DNA from: Frankineae bacterium MT45
GTDB lineage: Bacteria > Actinomycetota > Actinomycetes > Mycobacteriales > Jatrophihabitantaceae
Length of the DNA: 64,000 bases
Assembly (NCBI GenBank): GCA_900100325.1
Contig: LT629697.1
Location: 2,849,423 to 2,913,422, forward strand
Reading direction: 5' to 3'
Under the pieces are notes generated by a model. It was not told where the DNA came from, ran no database searches, and worked only from the letters and a program-made list of their open reading frames with translations. Positions 55,663-64,000 of the stretch are shown piece by piece (the stretch's first letter is position 1; every line of letters begins with the position of its first letter). Made by a program: the position numbers and the translations under genes.

Positions 55663-55831
55663 CGCTTCGGTCCTCTCGCAGTGGGCCTCGTTGTAAGGGC
55701 CACACTCCCCGGTCGGCGTTGGTGGTTGAGCGCGCGGATGTGGGACCCTCGACCTCGCACTGTACGTGGCGCGTACGACTAGACGTGTTCACACCACGCG
55801 CACAGAACCGAAGCTAAGGGTCAAGACAGAC

Positions 55832-56503
55832 GTGACGAAAGCAGGATCGAAGGCCACCCCGGCCGCTGACGAGGAGGCCGCAGCCACCACCGCCAGCCCG
55901 ACCGGGGAGCCCAGCGCGGCCCGGACCGTCGCGCGATTCGGTGGCGGCAACCGTCGGAACGCGCTCATCGCAACTGCGATCGCGCTGCCGGTCACCCTGA
56001 TCCTCGCCCTCGCCCTGGCCCCGTCGGGTAACTCGAATTCGAGCAGCAAGCCGCTCTCCGCAGTCACTGTCAACGCTCCCCCGGCCAACCCGGCGAACGA
56101 TGCCGCCTGCACGCAGGTGCTGACCGCCCTGCCGACGCAGCTGGCCGGCCTCGCTCCGCGGACCGTGAAGTCGGAGCCGGACTCACCCTACGTATTGGCC
56201 TGGGGCAATCCCGCGGTCGTGCTGCGCTGCGGCGTCAGCAAACCGGCTGATCTGGTGCCGGGGAGCAGTGACCAGGCATTCCTCAGCGGCGTCTACTGGC
56301 TGCAGAGCGCCGACGGCAGCGACGACGTCTTCACCTCGGTCGATCGGTCGGTCTACGTGGAGGTGCGGGTGCCGAAGTCGCTCACCGTACAGCCGTTGCC
56401 GCTATTGGGGGCCGCGATCGCCAGCAAGTTACCGGCGGTATGCGCAGTTCCGGACGGCACCTCAAACCCTGCCGACGACCAGCTCTGCACGCACCGGCCC
56501 TGA
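55832..56503 (+). CDS. DUF3515 membrane-anchored protein
   Basis: A 223-aa protein of the actinobacterial DUF3515 family. A disordered Ala/Thr-rich N-terminus leads to one transmembrane helix (ALIATAIALPVTLILALALA), then an extracellular domain with two conserved cysteine pairs (NDAACTQVL, VVLRCGVS, PAVCAVPDG, DQLCTHR) and the family tryptophan-containing VLAWGNPAVVLRC. I prefer the GTG at 55832, with AAGGG upstream; the frame is open from a GTG at 55766. Divergence from thiL is a common actinobacterial arrangement. Function unknown. Confidence 0.8.
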   Translation: MTKAGSKATPAADEEAAATTASPTGEPSAARTVARFGGGNRRNALIATAIALPVTLILALALAPSGNSNSSSKPLSAVTVNAPPANPANDAACTQVLTALPTQLAGLAPRTVKSEPDSPYVLAWGNPAVVLRCGVSKPADLVPGSSDQAFLSGVYWLQSADGSDDVFTSVDRSVYVEVRVPKSLTVQPLPLLGAAIASKLPAVCAVPDGTSNPADDQLCTHRP

Positions 56504-56510
56504 CTCTGGG

Positions 56511-57326
56511 CTACGGCGTCTCGTGCAGGCTGCGACGGGCCGCCCGGTCGGAGGCCCGACCGAATGAGTTCACCAGACCCTGCACGACGAGGGGGCGCAG
56601 CCGCGAGAGCATGACGGCCAGCTGCTCATGATCGGCCCGGGGCATCTCACCGCGACGGAACGGCTCCCAGACCCCCTCCCGGAAGAGCTCGGAGAGCTCG
56701 TCGGCCAGCGCGATGGCATGCGTATCGATCACGTTGGAGGCGTTTCGCAGTACGGCGGCCGGAATCGGCAGGTCCAGCAGTTCGATGCCGATGCCCAGCA
56801 GCGTCGGGGTTGTGTCGAAGCGGTCGTCGGCCAGCTGCTCGATGACCCCGACCGCCAGCAGGAGTTCGATGTCGGCCTCGCTCAACCGGCGCCCGGCGCG
56901 TCGCTCCAGGTCGAGTCGATCCAGCTGCTCGGCAGGCTCGGGTGTCCAGGGCGTCAGGAGGGCACTCTGCACTGCGAAGTCGGCCGCTGAGGCATCCATC
57001 GGGATGCGGGAAAGTACTCGTTCGATGGCGGCCAGCGTGTAGCCGTGGTCCTGAAGCTCCCGGACGAGCTCCAGCCGCATTCGATGGGGAGTGGAGTACA
57101 CCGCGACCCGTCCGCGCCGTACCGGCGGGGGCAGCAGTCCTTCGCTGGCGTAATACCGCACGGTGCGTACCGTCAGACCGGTGCGGGCGGCGAGCTCGTC
57201 GATGGTGAACTCGTCCTCGATGGCGCTCACCACCCCGGTGGGATAGGAGACGTCGGGCACGGCGGCGGGCGACAACCCCGAAGGGACGTCCCCAGAGCCC
57301 AGCCGGGCCGACGAATCGGTGCGCAT
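56511..57326 (-). CDS. MerR family transcriptional regulator
   Basis: A 271-aa regulator. The N-terminal winged helix is FTIDELAARTGLTVRTVRYY followed by ASEGLLPPPVRRGRVAVYST, with the MerR dimerisation helix HRMRLELVRELQDHGYTLAA. A long C-terminal effector domain (about 110-271) has no cysteine pair for metal binding, so an organic effector such as acyl-CoA is more likely. The ATG at 57326 is one of several possible starts (frame open to 57368). It diverges from the fad operon, and a dyad with MerR-type geometry lies between them. Confidence 0.9.
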   Translation of the reverse strand: MRTDSSARLGSGDVPSGLSPAAVPDVSYPTGVVSAIEDEFTIDELAARTGLTVRTVRYYASEGLLPPPVRRGRVAVYSTPHRMRLELVRELQDHGYTLAAIERVLSRIPMDASAADFAVQSALLTPWTPEPAEQLDRLDLERRAGRRLSEADIELLLAVGVIEQLADDRFDTTPTLLGIGIELLDLPIPAAVLRNASNVIDTHAIALADELSELFREGVWEPFRRGEMPRADHEQLAVMLSRLRPLVVQGLVNSFGRASDRAARRSLHETP

Positions 57327-57353
57327 TTCATCACCATATACGACAACATCCCG

Positions 57354-57392
57354 ACTGGCACTTGACAACTGTGCCAGTCATACTGGCAATAT
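57354..57392 (+). promoter_or_regulatory. MerR-type promoter with triple ACTGGCA half-sites before the fad operon
   Basis: TTGACA (57362-57367) and CAATAT (57387-57392) are 19 bases apart, the long spacing typical of MerR-activated promoters. TGCCAGT-cat-ACTGGCA (57372-57388) is a perfect 7-bp dyad inside that spacer. A third half-site in the same orientation as the right arm covers 57354-57360, forming a second dyad with the middle copy. Promoter elements are inferred; the dyads are seen directly. Confidence 0.65.
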
Positions 57393-57511
57393 CATCGCGG
57401 CACCGGTTTGCGGTGAAGAATGCCGGCAAGACAACGAATTCGCCAGACCGAAATTGCTCCATCCACCTGATCGAACCCACCTGATCAATCCATCTAGGAC
57501 GGTCCTCTGAC

Positions 57512-58726
57512 ATGACCACTGAAGCCTTCGTCTACGACGCGATCCGCACCCCGCGCGGTCGCGGCAAGAGCAGCGGCTCACTACACGAGTCCAAGCCGAT
57601 CAGCCTGCTCGTCGGCCTGATCAACGAACTGCAGACCCGCAACCCGAACCTGGACCCGGCTCGCATCGAGGACATCGTGCTCGGCGTTGTCTCGCCGATC
57701 GGCGATCAGGGCATGGTCCTACCGCGCGCCGCGGCGCTGGCCGCCGGACTGAACACCTCGGGTCCGGGCGTGCAGCTCAACCGCTTCTGCGCCTCGGGGC
57801 TGGAGGCTGTGAACACCGCCGCCCAGAAGATCCGCTCCGGCTGGGAAGACCTCCTCATCGCCGGTGGCGTCGAGTCGATGTCGCGCGTGCCGATGGGCTC
57901 CGACGGTGGCGCCTGGGCGATGGACCCGGAGACCGCCTACGACACCAGCTTCGTCCCGCAGGGCATCAGTGCTGACCTAATCGCCACCCTGGAGGGTTTC
58001 TCCCGCGACGACGTCGACACCTACGCCGCCGAGTCGCAGGAGCGCGCGGCCAAGGCGATCGCCAACGGCGCCTTCTCGCGCTCGGTGATCCCGGTGCGCG
58101 ACCGCAACGGCCTCGCCCTGCTCGATCACGACGAGTTCCCGCGCGCCGGCACCACCGTCGAATCGCTCGGAAAACTACCGGCGTCCTTCGCGGTGATGGG
58201 TGAGATGGGTGGCTTCGACGCCGTCGCCCAGCAGAAGTACCACTGGGTCGAGAAGATCGATCACGTCCACACCCCGGGCAACTCGTCGGGCATCGTCGAC
58301 GGTGCCGCGCTGGTACTCATCGGCAGCGAGAAGATCGGCACCGAGCTCGGCCTCACGCCGCGGGCCCGCATCGTCTCCACCGGCGTCGTCGCCACCGAGC
58401 CCACGATCATGCTCACCGGCCCGGCCCCGTCGGCTGAGAAGGCACTGGCCAAGGCCGGCCTGACCATCGACGACATCGACCTCTTCGAGGTCAACGAGGC
58501 CTTCGCGGCCGTCGTCCTGAAGTTCCTGCGCGACCTCAACGTCCCGCACGAGAAGGTCAACGTCAACGGCGGCGCCATCGCCCTCGGTCACCCGTTGGGC
58601 GCCACCGGCGCCATGATCCTCGGCACTGTCATCGACGAGCTGGAGCGCCGCGACCAGCGCTACGGCCTGGCCACCCTCTGCATCGGTGGCGGCATGGGCG
58701 TCGCAACCATCGTCGAACGCATCTGA
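57512..58726 (+). CDS. fadA: Acetyl-CoA C-acyltransferase (3-ketoacyl-CoA thiolase)
   Basis: A 404-aa thiolase. The nucleophile Cys93 is in [12 protein letters not shown]; the second catalytic region has [19 protein letters not shown] with His, and the C-terminal CIGGGMGVA holds the second Cys. It cleaves 3-ketoacyl-CoA to acetyl-CoA. It is the first gene of a four-gene plus-strand operon, 17 bases before fadB, behind a MerR-type promoter. Confidence 0.95.
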   Translation: MTTEAFVYDAIRTPRGRGKSSGSLHESKPISLLVGLINELQTRNPNLDPARIEDIVLGVVSPIGDQGMVLPRAAALAAGLNTSGPGVQLNRFCASGLEAVNTAAQKIRSGWEDLLIAGGVESMSRVPMGSDGGAWAMDPETAYDTSFVPQGISADLIATLEGFSRDDVDTYAAESQERAAKAIANGAFSRSVIPVRDRNGLALLDHDEFPRAGTTVESLGKLPASFAVMGEMGGFDAVAQQKYHWVEKIDHVHTPGNSSGIVDGAALVLIGSEKIGTELGLTPRARIVSTGVVATEPTIMLTGPAPSAEKALAKAGLTIDDIDLFEVNEAFAAVVLKFLRDLNVPHEKVNVNGGAIALGHPLGATGAMILGTVIDELERRDQRYGLATLCIGGGMGVATIVERI

Positions 58727-58743
58727 ATCGGAGCTTGAAAACA

Positions 58744-60906
58744 ATGACGAACATGATCCAGTGGAACTCGGATGCCGAAGGCATCGTCACGCTGACGTTG
58801 GACGACCCCAACCAGCGCGCCAACACCATGAACGACCTGTACAACTCCTCGATGCGCGAGACGATCGACCGTCTCGAGGCTGAGAAGGAGAACATCACCG
58901 GCGTCATCGTCACCTCGGCGAAGGACACCTTCTTCGCCGGTGGCGACCTGAACCTGCTCATCAAGGTCACCGACGACAACGTCGAGGAGTTCTTCAACGG
59001 CCTGCAGGAGACGAAGCAGCAGCTGCGCCGCCTGGAGACCCTGGGCCGACCGGTCGTCGCCGCGCTCAACGGCACCGCGCTCGGCGGCGGCCTGGAGATC
59101 GCGCTGGCCACCCACCACCGCATCGCCCTGGAGAACCCGAAGGCCCAGTTCGGCCTGCCCGAGGTCACCCTGGGTCTGCTGCCGGGCGCCGGCGGCGTAA
59201 CCCGCGTGACCCGCATGCTCGGCATCCAGGATGCCCTCATCAAGGTGCTCGGCCAGGGCCAGCGACTCAAGGTGGCGCAGGCGGTCGAGCTTGGTCTCAT
59301 CGACGAGACGGCAGCCACGCCGGAGGAGCTCCTCGCAAAGGCGCGCGCCTGGATTAAGGCCAACCCCGAGGCGGTTCAGCGTTGGGACGTCAAGGGTTAC
59401 AAGATCCCCGGCGGCACCCCGAGCAACCCCAAGCTCGCCCAGTTCCTGCCGGTCTTCCCGGCGAACCTGCGCAAGCAGATCAAGGGCGCGCCCATGCCGG
59501 CGCCGCACCACATCCTGGCCGCCGCGGTCGAAGGCACGCAGGTCGACTTCGACACCGCGCTGCGGATCGAGAGCCGCTACCTCACCGACCTCGCCCGCGG
59601 TCAGGTCGCGAAGAACATGATTCAGGCGTTCTGGTTCGATCTGAACTCGATCAACGCTGGTGGCAGTCGTCCGGCCGACCAGCCCAAGCGCAACGCCACC
59701 AAGGTGGCCGTGCTCGGCGCCGGCATGATGGGCGCCGGCGTGGCCTACGTGAGTGCCCGCAATGGCATCGACGTGGTGCTTCGTGACGTCAGCCTCGAAG
59801 CAGCAGAGCGGGGCAAGGACTACTCCCGCAAGCTGCTCGACAAGGCCGTCAGCCGGGGCAAGCTCACCGAGGCCAAGCGCGATGAGGTGCTGGCCCGGAT
59901 CACGCCGACCGCCGATGTCGCCGACCTCGCGGGCTGCGACTTCGTGGTTGAGGCCGTCTTCGAGAACGTCGAGCTCAAGCACAAGGTCTTCGCCGAGATC
60001 GAGCCGATCGTCGCCGCTGACGCACTGCTCGGATCGAACACCTCGACCCTCCCGATCACCGGCCTGGCCGAGGGCGTCCAGCGCAAGAAGGACTTCGTCG
60101 GCGTGCACTTCTTCTCCCCCGTGGACAAGATGCCGCTCGTCGAACTCATCCGCGGTGAGCAGACCTCGGACGAGGCACTCGCCCGTGCGCTCGACTACGT
60201 GGCTCAGATCAAGAAGACGCCGATCGTCGTCAACGACAGCCGTGGCTTCTTCACCAGCCGCGTCATCGGCACCTTCTGCAACGAGGCGCTCAACATGGTC
60301 GCCGAGGGAATTCACCCGCAGACGATCGAGCAGGCCGGCACGCAGGCCGGTTACCCCGTCGGCCCGCTGCAGCTCATCGACGAGCTCAACATGGAGCTGA
60401 TGGTCAAGATCCGCAACGAGACCCGGGCCGCGCTACTGGCCGACGGTGTCGATCTGCCGATCCAGCACGGCGAGCCGATCATCGACAAGATGATCAGCCT
60501 CTCCCGGGCTGGCCGACTGCGCGGTGCTGGATTCTTCGACTACGACGAAGCGGGTAAGCGCACCGGCCTCTGGAAGGGTCTCGCCGACGAGTTCCCGGTT
60601 CAGGGCGACCCGGCCGACGTCGACCTGCACGAGCTGGAGGAGCGCTTCCTCTTCGTCGAAGCGATCGACTCCGCGCGCTGCCTGGAGGAGGGTGTCCTGA
60701 CCTCGGTCGCGGATGCCAACATCGGCTCGATCATGGGCATCGGCTTCCCGCCGTGGACCGGTGGCGTCCTGCAGTACATCAACGGTTACCCGGGTGGCCT
60801 GGCGGCGTTCGTCGCTCGGGCCGACGAGTTGACCGAGCGCTACGGCGACCGTTTCGCCCCGGGGCCGCTGCTGCGTAAGAAGGCGGACAACGGCGAGACG
60901 TTCTGA
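58744..60906 (+). CDS. fadB: Fatty oxidation complex alpha subunit FadB
   Basis: A 720-aa multifunctional enzyme. Residues 1-190 are enoyl-CoA hydratase with oxyanion/active-site segments DTFFAGGDLNLLIKV, NGTALGGGLEIALATH and LPEVTLGLLPGAGGVTR, containing the catalytic Glu. From about 310 the 3-hydroxyacyl-CoA dehydrogenase has NAD motif KVAVLGAGMMGAGVAYVSAR and active-site VGVHFFSPVDKMPLVELI. The ATG at 58744 is chosen over a TTG at 58735. Together with the thiolase it carries out three steps of beta-oxidation. Confidence 0.95.
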   Translation: MTNMIQWNSDAEGIVTLTLDDPNQRANTMNDLYNSSMRETIDRLEAEKENITGVIVTSAKDTFFAGGDLNLLIKVTDDNVEEFFNGLQETKQQLRRLETLGRPVVAALNGTALGGGLEIALATHHRIALENPKAQFGLPEVTLGLLPGAGGVTRVTRMLGIQDALIKVLGQGQRLKVAQAVELGLIDETAATPEELLAKARAWIKANPEAVQRWDVKGYKIPGGTPSNPKLAQFLPVFPANLRKQIKGAPMPAPHHILAAAVEGTQVDFDTALRIESRYLTDLARGQVAKNMIQAFWFDLNSINAGGSRPADQPKRNATKVAVLGAGMMGAGVAYVSARNGIDVVLRDVSLEAAERGKDYSRKLLDKAVSRGKLTEAKRDEVLARITPTADVADLAGCDFVVEAVFENVELKHKVFAEIEPIVAADALLGSNTSTLPITGLAEGVQRKKDFVGVHFFSPVDKMPLVELIRGEQTSDEALARALDYVAQIKKTPIVVNDSRGFFTSRVIGTFCNEALNMVAEGIHPQTIEQAGTQAGYPVGPLQLIDELNMELMVKIRNETRAALLADGVDLPIQHGEPIIDKMISLSRAGRLRGAGFFDYDEAGKRTGLWKGLADEFPVQGDPADVDLHELEERFLFVEAIDSARCLEEGVLTSVADANIGSIMGIGFPPWTGGVLQYINGYPGGLAAFVARADELTERYGDRFAPGPLLRKKADNGETF

Positions 60907-62057
60907 TGCCTCTCGCCAGGACGATCTTCTCGGAGGAGCACGAGGCGTTTCGGGATAGCTGCCGGGCCTTCGTGGCCAAGCACGTCACCCCGAACAACAA
61001 GCGCTGGGCCGAGGCCGGGCAGGTCGACCGGGAACTGTGGTTGGAGGCCGGGCAGCAGGGGCTGCTCGGCACCGCCATCGACGAGGAGTACGGCGGCGGC
61101 GGAGTCAAGGACTTCCGCTTCAACGTGATCCTCGACGAGGAGCTGGCGGCGGCGCACGCCGCCGGCCCCGGCTTTCCGGTTCACAATGACCTGATCGTTC
61201 CGTACCTGGAGCGACTGGCCACCCCGGAGCAGAAGAAGCGCTGGTTCCCCGGCATGTGTTCCGGTGAACTCATCGCGGCGATCGCCATGACCGAACCCGG
61301 AACCGGCAGCGACCTGCAGTCGATCCGGACCACCGCGGTTCGCGACGGCGATCACTACGTGCTCAACGGCCAGAAGACCTTTATCAGCAACGGCATCATG
61401 GCTGACATCGTCATCGTCGCGGCAAAGACGAGCAACGGCGAGGGCGGCGGTGAGGGACTCTCGCTGATCGTCGTCGAGCGGGATACCCCGGGTTTTGAAC
61501 GGGGTCGCAACCTCGACAAGATCGGGCTCAAGGCGCAGGACACGGCCGAGCTGTACTTCACCGATGCCCGGGTCCCCGCCGAGAACCTTCTCGGCGAGGA
61601 AGGTAAGGGTTTCATCTACCTGGTCCAGAACCTGGTTCGGGAGCGGATGACCATCGCCGTGGTGGCGGTTACGGCCGCTGAGACGGCGCTGGAACTCACC
61701 ATGAAGTACTGCAAGGAGCGCACCGCCTTCGGAAAGCCGATCGGCTCGTTCCAGCACAACCGGTTCCTGCTCGCCGAACTGGCCACCGAGGTGCAGATCG
61801 CCCGCACCTTCGTGGATCGGTGCATCGTCGACCATGTCGAGGAGACGCTCGACATCCCGACGGCGGCGATGGCGAAGTGGTGGACCACCGAACTGCAGAA
61901 CAAGGTCGTTGACCGCTGCCTGCAGTTGCACGGTGGGTACGGCTTCATGACGGAGTACCCGATCAGCCAGGCATTCCTGGATAGTCGAGTGCAGACGATC
62001 TACGGCGGAACCACAGAGATCATGAAAGAGATCATCGGCCGCAGTCTCGGCTTCTGA
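60906..62057 (+). CDS. Acyl-CoA dehydrogenase
   Basis: A 383-aa flavoenzyme doing the first step of beta-oxidation. GELIAAIAMTEPGTGSDLQS, GQKTFISNGIMADIVIVAAK and the C-terminal QTIYGGTTEIMKEIIGRSLG are family features. The catalytic Glu of the MCAD position is replaced by Gly (YGGT), and a Glu in LVRERMTIAVV of helix G fits the isovaleryl/long-chain type. It overlaps fadB by one base (TGATG), so it is translationally coupled. Confidence 0.95.
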   Translation: MPLARTIFSEEHEAFRDSCRAFVAKHVTPNNKRWAEAGQVDRELWLEAGQQGLLGTAIDEEYGGGGVKDFRFNVILDEELAAAHAAGPGFPVHNDLIVPYLERLATPEQKKRWFPGMCSGELIAAIAMTEPGTGSDLQSIRTTAVRDGDHYVLNGQKTFISNGIMADIVIVAAKTSNGEGGGEGLSLIVVERDTPGFERGRNLDKIGLKAQDTAELYFTDARVPAENLLGEEGKGFIYLVQNLVRERMTIAVVAVTAAETALELTMKYCKERTAFGKPIGSFQHNRFLLAELATEVQIARTFVDRCIVDHVEETLDIPTAAMAKWWTTELQNKVVDRCLQLHGGYGFMTEYPISQAFLDSRVQTIYGGTTEIMKEIIGRSLGF

Positions 62058-62117
62058 TCGCTGGGCAGCCAGTCGATCAAGGACACGAGCAACGCGTCAT
62101 GACGGACAGGTAGGGCA

Positions 62118-63266
62118 ATGGGGCCTCTCGACGGTGTACGGATCATCGAACTTCCGGCGATCGGACCGGTTCCCTTCCTCGGCATGATGCTGGCCGATCT
62201 CGGTGCGGAGGTGATCCGCGTCGACAAGCTCAGCACCGACGGCGACCCGATGAGCCTGCTGCCCGTCGGCCCACATGGGCCGATGGGCAGGGGCCGTCGG
62301 TCGGTCGGCCTCGACCTCCGCAAGCCAGGGGCAAGCGAGGTGGTGCTGCGACTCGTCGAAGGCGCCGACGCGCTCATCGAAGGGTTTCGCCCGGGTGTGA
62401 CCGAACGTCTCGGCGTGGGCCCCGCGCAGGCTTTGGCCCGCAATCCCAAGCTCGTCTATGGCCGGATGACGGGCTGGGGGCAGCAGGGACCGCTCGCACC
62501 ACGAGCCGGGCACGACATCAACTACCTCGCAGTCTCCGGGTTGCTGCACGGCATCGGCGCCGCCGACGCCCCGCCGGTGCCACCGGCGAACTACCTCGCC
62601 GACTTCGGCGGCGGCGCGATGTCGCTCGCCGTCGGGCTGCTGGCCGGCGTGCTCCACGCCCGTAGCAGCGGCGTCGGCCAAGTCATCGACGCCGCCATGA
62701 CCGACGGGGCCGCGTACCTCGGCACAATGACCCGGGTATTCATGTCCGGCGGCATGTGGAGCGACCAGCGGGGGGCCAACCTCTTCGACGGCGGTTCGCC
62801 GAACTACCGCTGCTACGAGTGCGCCGACGGCAAATATGTCGCCGTCGGCGCGCTGGAGCCTCAGTTCTGGATGGCCCTGCTCGCGACCCTAGGCCTCGAC
62901 GCGGCAACCATCGGCTCACCGTGGGACGGACGGGATTGGGAGCGTCTCACGAAGACGCTAGCCGACACGTTCGCGACCAAGACTCGCGACGAATGGGACG
63001 GAATCTTCGCCGAGGTCGACAGTTGCGTTGCACCAGTGCTGACCCTGGCCGAGGCACCGGACTACCCGCACAACGCGGCTCGAAACACCTTCACCACGGT
63101 CGGCACGGCATCGGTCGCCGCACCCGCACCCCGCTTCTCGGCCACCCCGACCACGGCGGCGGAACTTGGCGGCGAGCTCGGTTCCGACACCGTATCCGTG
63201 CTGGAGGACCTTGGTTTCAGCCAGGTCCAGATCAACGAACTTCGCACCGCGGCGGCCATCAACTAG
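62118..63266 (+). CDS. CaiB/BaiF CoA-transferase family, alpha-methylacyl-CoA racemase type
   Basis: A 382-aa protein. The Rossmann half starts GPLDGVRIIELPAIGPVPF and LADLGAEVIRVDK. It has the racemase-type active site GHDINYLAVSGLLHGIG (His) and PANYLADFGGGAMSLAVGLL (Asp), then the Amacr-like C-terminus. It would convert (R)- to (S)-2-methylacyl-CoA so branched or sterol side chains can enter beta-oxidation. It lies 60 bases after the acyl-CoA dehydrogenase gene. A simple CoA transferase is possible but less likely. Confidence 0.88.
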   Translation: MGPLDGVRIIELPAIGPVPFLGMMLADLGAEVIRVDKLSTDGDPMSLLPVGPHGPMGRGRRSVGLDLRKPGASEVVLRLVEGADALIEGFRPGVTERLGVGPAQALARNPKLVYGRMTGWGQQGPLAPRAGHDINYLAVSGLLHGIGAADAPPVPPANYLADFGGGAMSLAVGLLAGVLHARSSGVGQVIDAAMTDGAAYLGTMTRVFMSGGMWSDQRGANLFDGGSPNYRCYECADGKYVAVGALEPQFWMALLATLGLDAATIGSPWDGRDWERLTKTLADTFATKTRDEWDGIFAEVDSCVAPVLTLAEAPDYPHNAARNTFTTVGTASVAAPAPRFSATPTTAAELGGELGSDTVSVLEDLGFSQVQINELRTAAAIN

Positions 63267-63273
63267 CAGACCA

Positions 63274-64000
63274 CTAGTTGACCTGCAGACCGGCCGCTCC
63301 CGCGCCCATCGCGTTCACGTAGCCGGTGACGCGGGTCAGCGCACCCTGAAGATCGGCCCGTTGGGCCGGTGTCGTCGCCGGGTCGGCCAGGCCCTGCGCC
63401 ACGTCGATCAGGCGGAAGGCCGGCGCGAACTGCATCCAGGTGACGTCCGCCTGCACTCTGGTCGTCTTCCACACATGCGGCGCCACCTCCGTGAAAGTGA
63501 AGACCGGCATCACGCCCTCACGACTGGCCGGCACCGGGTCGGCGTGGCGCGAGATCTGGTTCCCCATGCTGTAGATGACCCACTTTCCGTGTATCTGCTG
63601 GAAGGGCTCGACGACATGCGGGTGATCACCCAGGATCACGTCAATATCGGGCGAGGCGAGCAGTTGCGCGGCCTCGGACTGCTGCAAGGCCGTTGCGGTA
63701 TGGCTGTACTCGACGCCCCAGTGCATGCTCAGCACGACGATGTCGGCACCGGCCAGCTTTGCTCGGTGGGCCGCGGCCAGAATCGTCGGCACGTCCGTCT
63801 CATTGGCCAGCCACGGCTTGCCGGCCGGGAGTTGCTGGCCGTTGAAGCCGAAGGCGTAGGCCAGTTGGGCGATCTTTACCCCATTGCGGGTCGTGATGAT
63901 CATCGGCTTCGCCGCCTCGGCCGCACTCCTCGCACTGCCGGTGTGGCGCAGTCCGGCGGCGTCCAGTTCGTTCAGGGTGCGGGTGACCCCGGCCTCGCCC
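63274..64000 (-). CDS. CapA-like metallophosphatase domain protein (5' end beyond window)
   Basis: The C-terminal 240 or so residues of a PGA_cap/CapA family protein. The frame runs off the right edge: upstream of the internal ATG at 63903 it continues as TLNELDAAGLRHTG, a conserved CapA stretch. The metal-ligand motifs DIVVLSMHWGVEYSHTAT and VILGDHPHVVEPFQQ are intact, with GKWVIYSMGNQIS after them. The family was first linked to poly-gamma-glutamate synthesis, but most homologues are wall- or secreted proteins of unknown substrate. It faces the racemase gene tail to tail, with seven bases between the stops. Confidence 0.9.
   Translation of the reverse strand, partial: GEAGVTRTLNELDAAGLRHTGSARSAAEAAKPMIITTRNGVKIAQLAYAFGFNGQQLPAGKPWLANETDVPTILAAAHRAKLAGADIVVLSMHWGVEYSHTATALQQSEAAQLLASPDIDVILGDHPHVVEPFQQIHGKWVIYSMGNQISRHADPVPASREGVMPVFTFTEVAPHVWKTTRVQADVTWMQFAPAFRLIDVAQGLADPATTPAQRADLQGALTRVTGYVNAMGAGAAGLQVN

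Noticed and set aside
58660-60315. 551-aa minus-strand frame inside the fad operon
   Set aside because: Complement of fadB, no family motifs, no ribosome site.

Overview
This 64 kb window is high-GC chromosomal DNA of a free-living actinobacterium. The evidence is GC-rich codon use with many GTG starts, ANTAR and actinobacterial housekeeping genes, a GlnR-type box, and gene order that matches Mycobacterium tuberculosis in two blocks: coaE-rpsA-polA-pdtaR-tesB-pyk (Rv1631 back to Rv1617) and amtB-glnB-glnD-ftsY-smc-mutM-rnc-rpmF-DUF177-DivIVA-like, coaD-rsmD-recG-DAK2-thiL (Rv2918 to Rv2980 region). A Frankiales/Jatrophihabitans-like genus is my inference only. No insertion sequence, integrase, prophage or CRISPR array was seen.

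Layout. 1-9 kb is accessory: a ROK regulator coupled to a small winged-helix protein, a DHFR-like reductase, a coupled cell-surface operon (candidate 94-aa ORF, DUF4397 protein, class F sortase), a GGDEF-EAL c-di-GMP enzyme and an FAD/NAD(P) oxidoreductase. A tRNA-Gly/Cys/Val cluster at 9.3-9.7 kb separates it from the core. 9.8-19.5 kb holds coaE, rpsA, an FAD dehydrogenase/methyltransferase/flippase set, polA and a GNAT gene. 19.8-26.1 kb is a complete branched-chain amino-acid-type ABC uptake operon (livJHMGF), with a LivM carrying a large duplicated membrane extension. 26.2-38.4 kb contains pdtaR, an unusual CAA-anticodon tRNA, tesB, pyk, gltB and the nitrogen operon amtB-glnB-glnD behind a GlnR-like box. 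38.5-55.7 kb is cell division, chromosome, ribosome and repair housekeeping (ftsY, L,D-transpeptidase, smc, mutM, rnc, rpmF, coaD, rsmD, recG, fakA-like, rpmB, thiL). 55.8-63.3 kb carries a MerR regulator divergent from a fatty-acid beta-oxidation operon (thiolase, FadB, acyl-CoA dehydrogenase, racemase-type CoA transferase). A CapA-like gene runs off the right edge.

Functionally, the nitrogen genes form a unit: ammonium uptake (AmtB), its PII sensor (GlnB), the PII-modifying enzyme (GlnD) and glutamate synthase (GltB), with GlnR-type control. The fad genes form a second unit, probably switched by the neighbouring MerR protein through a dyad placed between the -35 and -10 of the operon promoter. 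The best leads for new biology are a thiL that seems to begin at an ATC codon, the short-variable-loop tRNA with a leucine anticodon, the DUF4397-sortase operon without a canonical sorting motif, the duplicated LivM extension and the MerR-fad switch. Start codons were moved inward or outward in many genes on the basis of ribosome-binding sites and family N-termini; these choices are stated in each entry.
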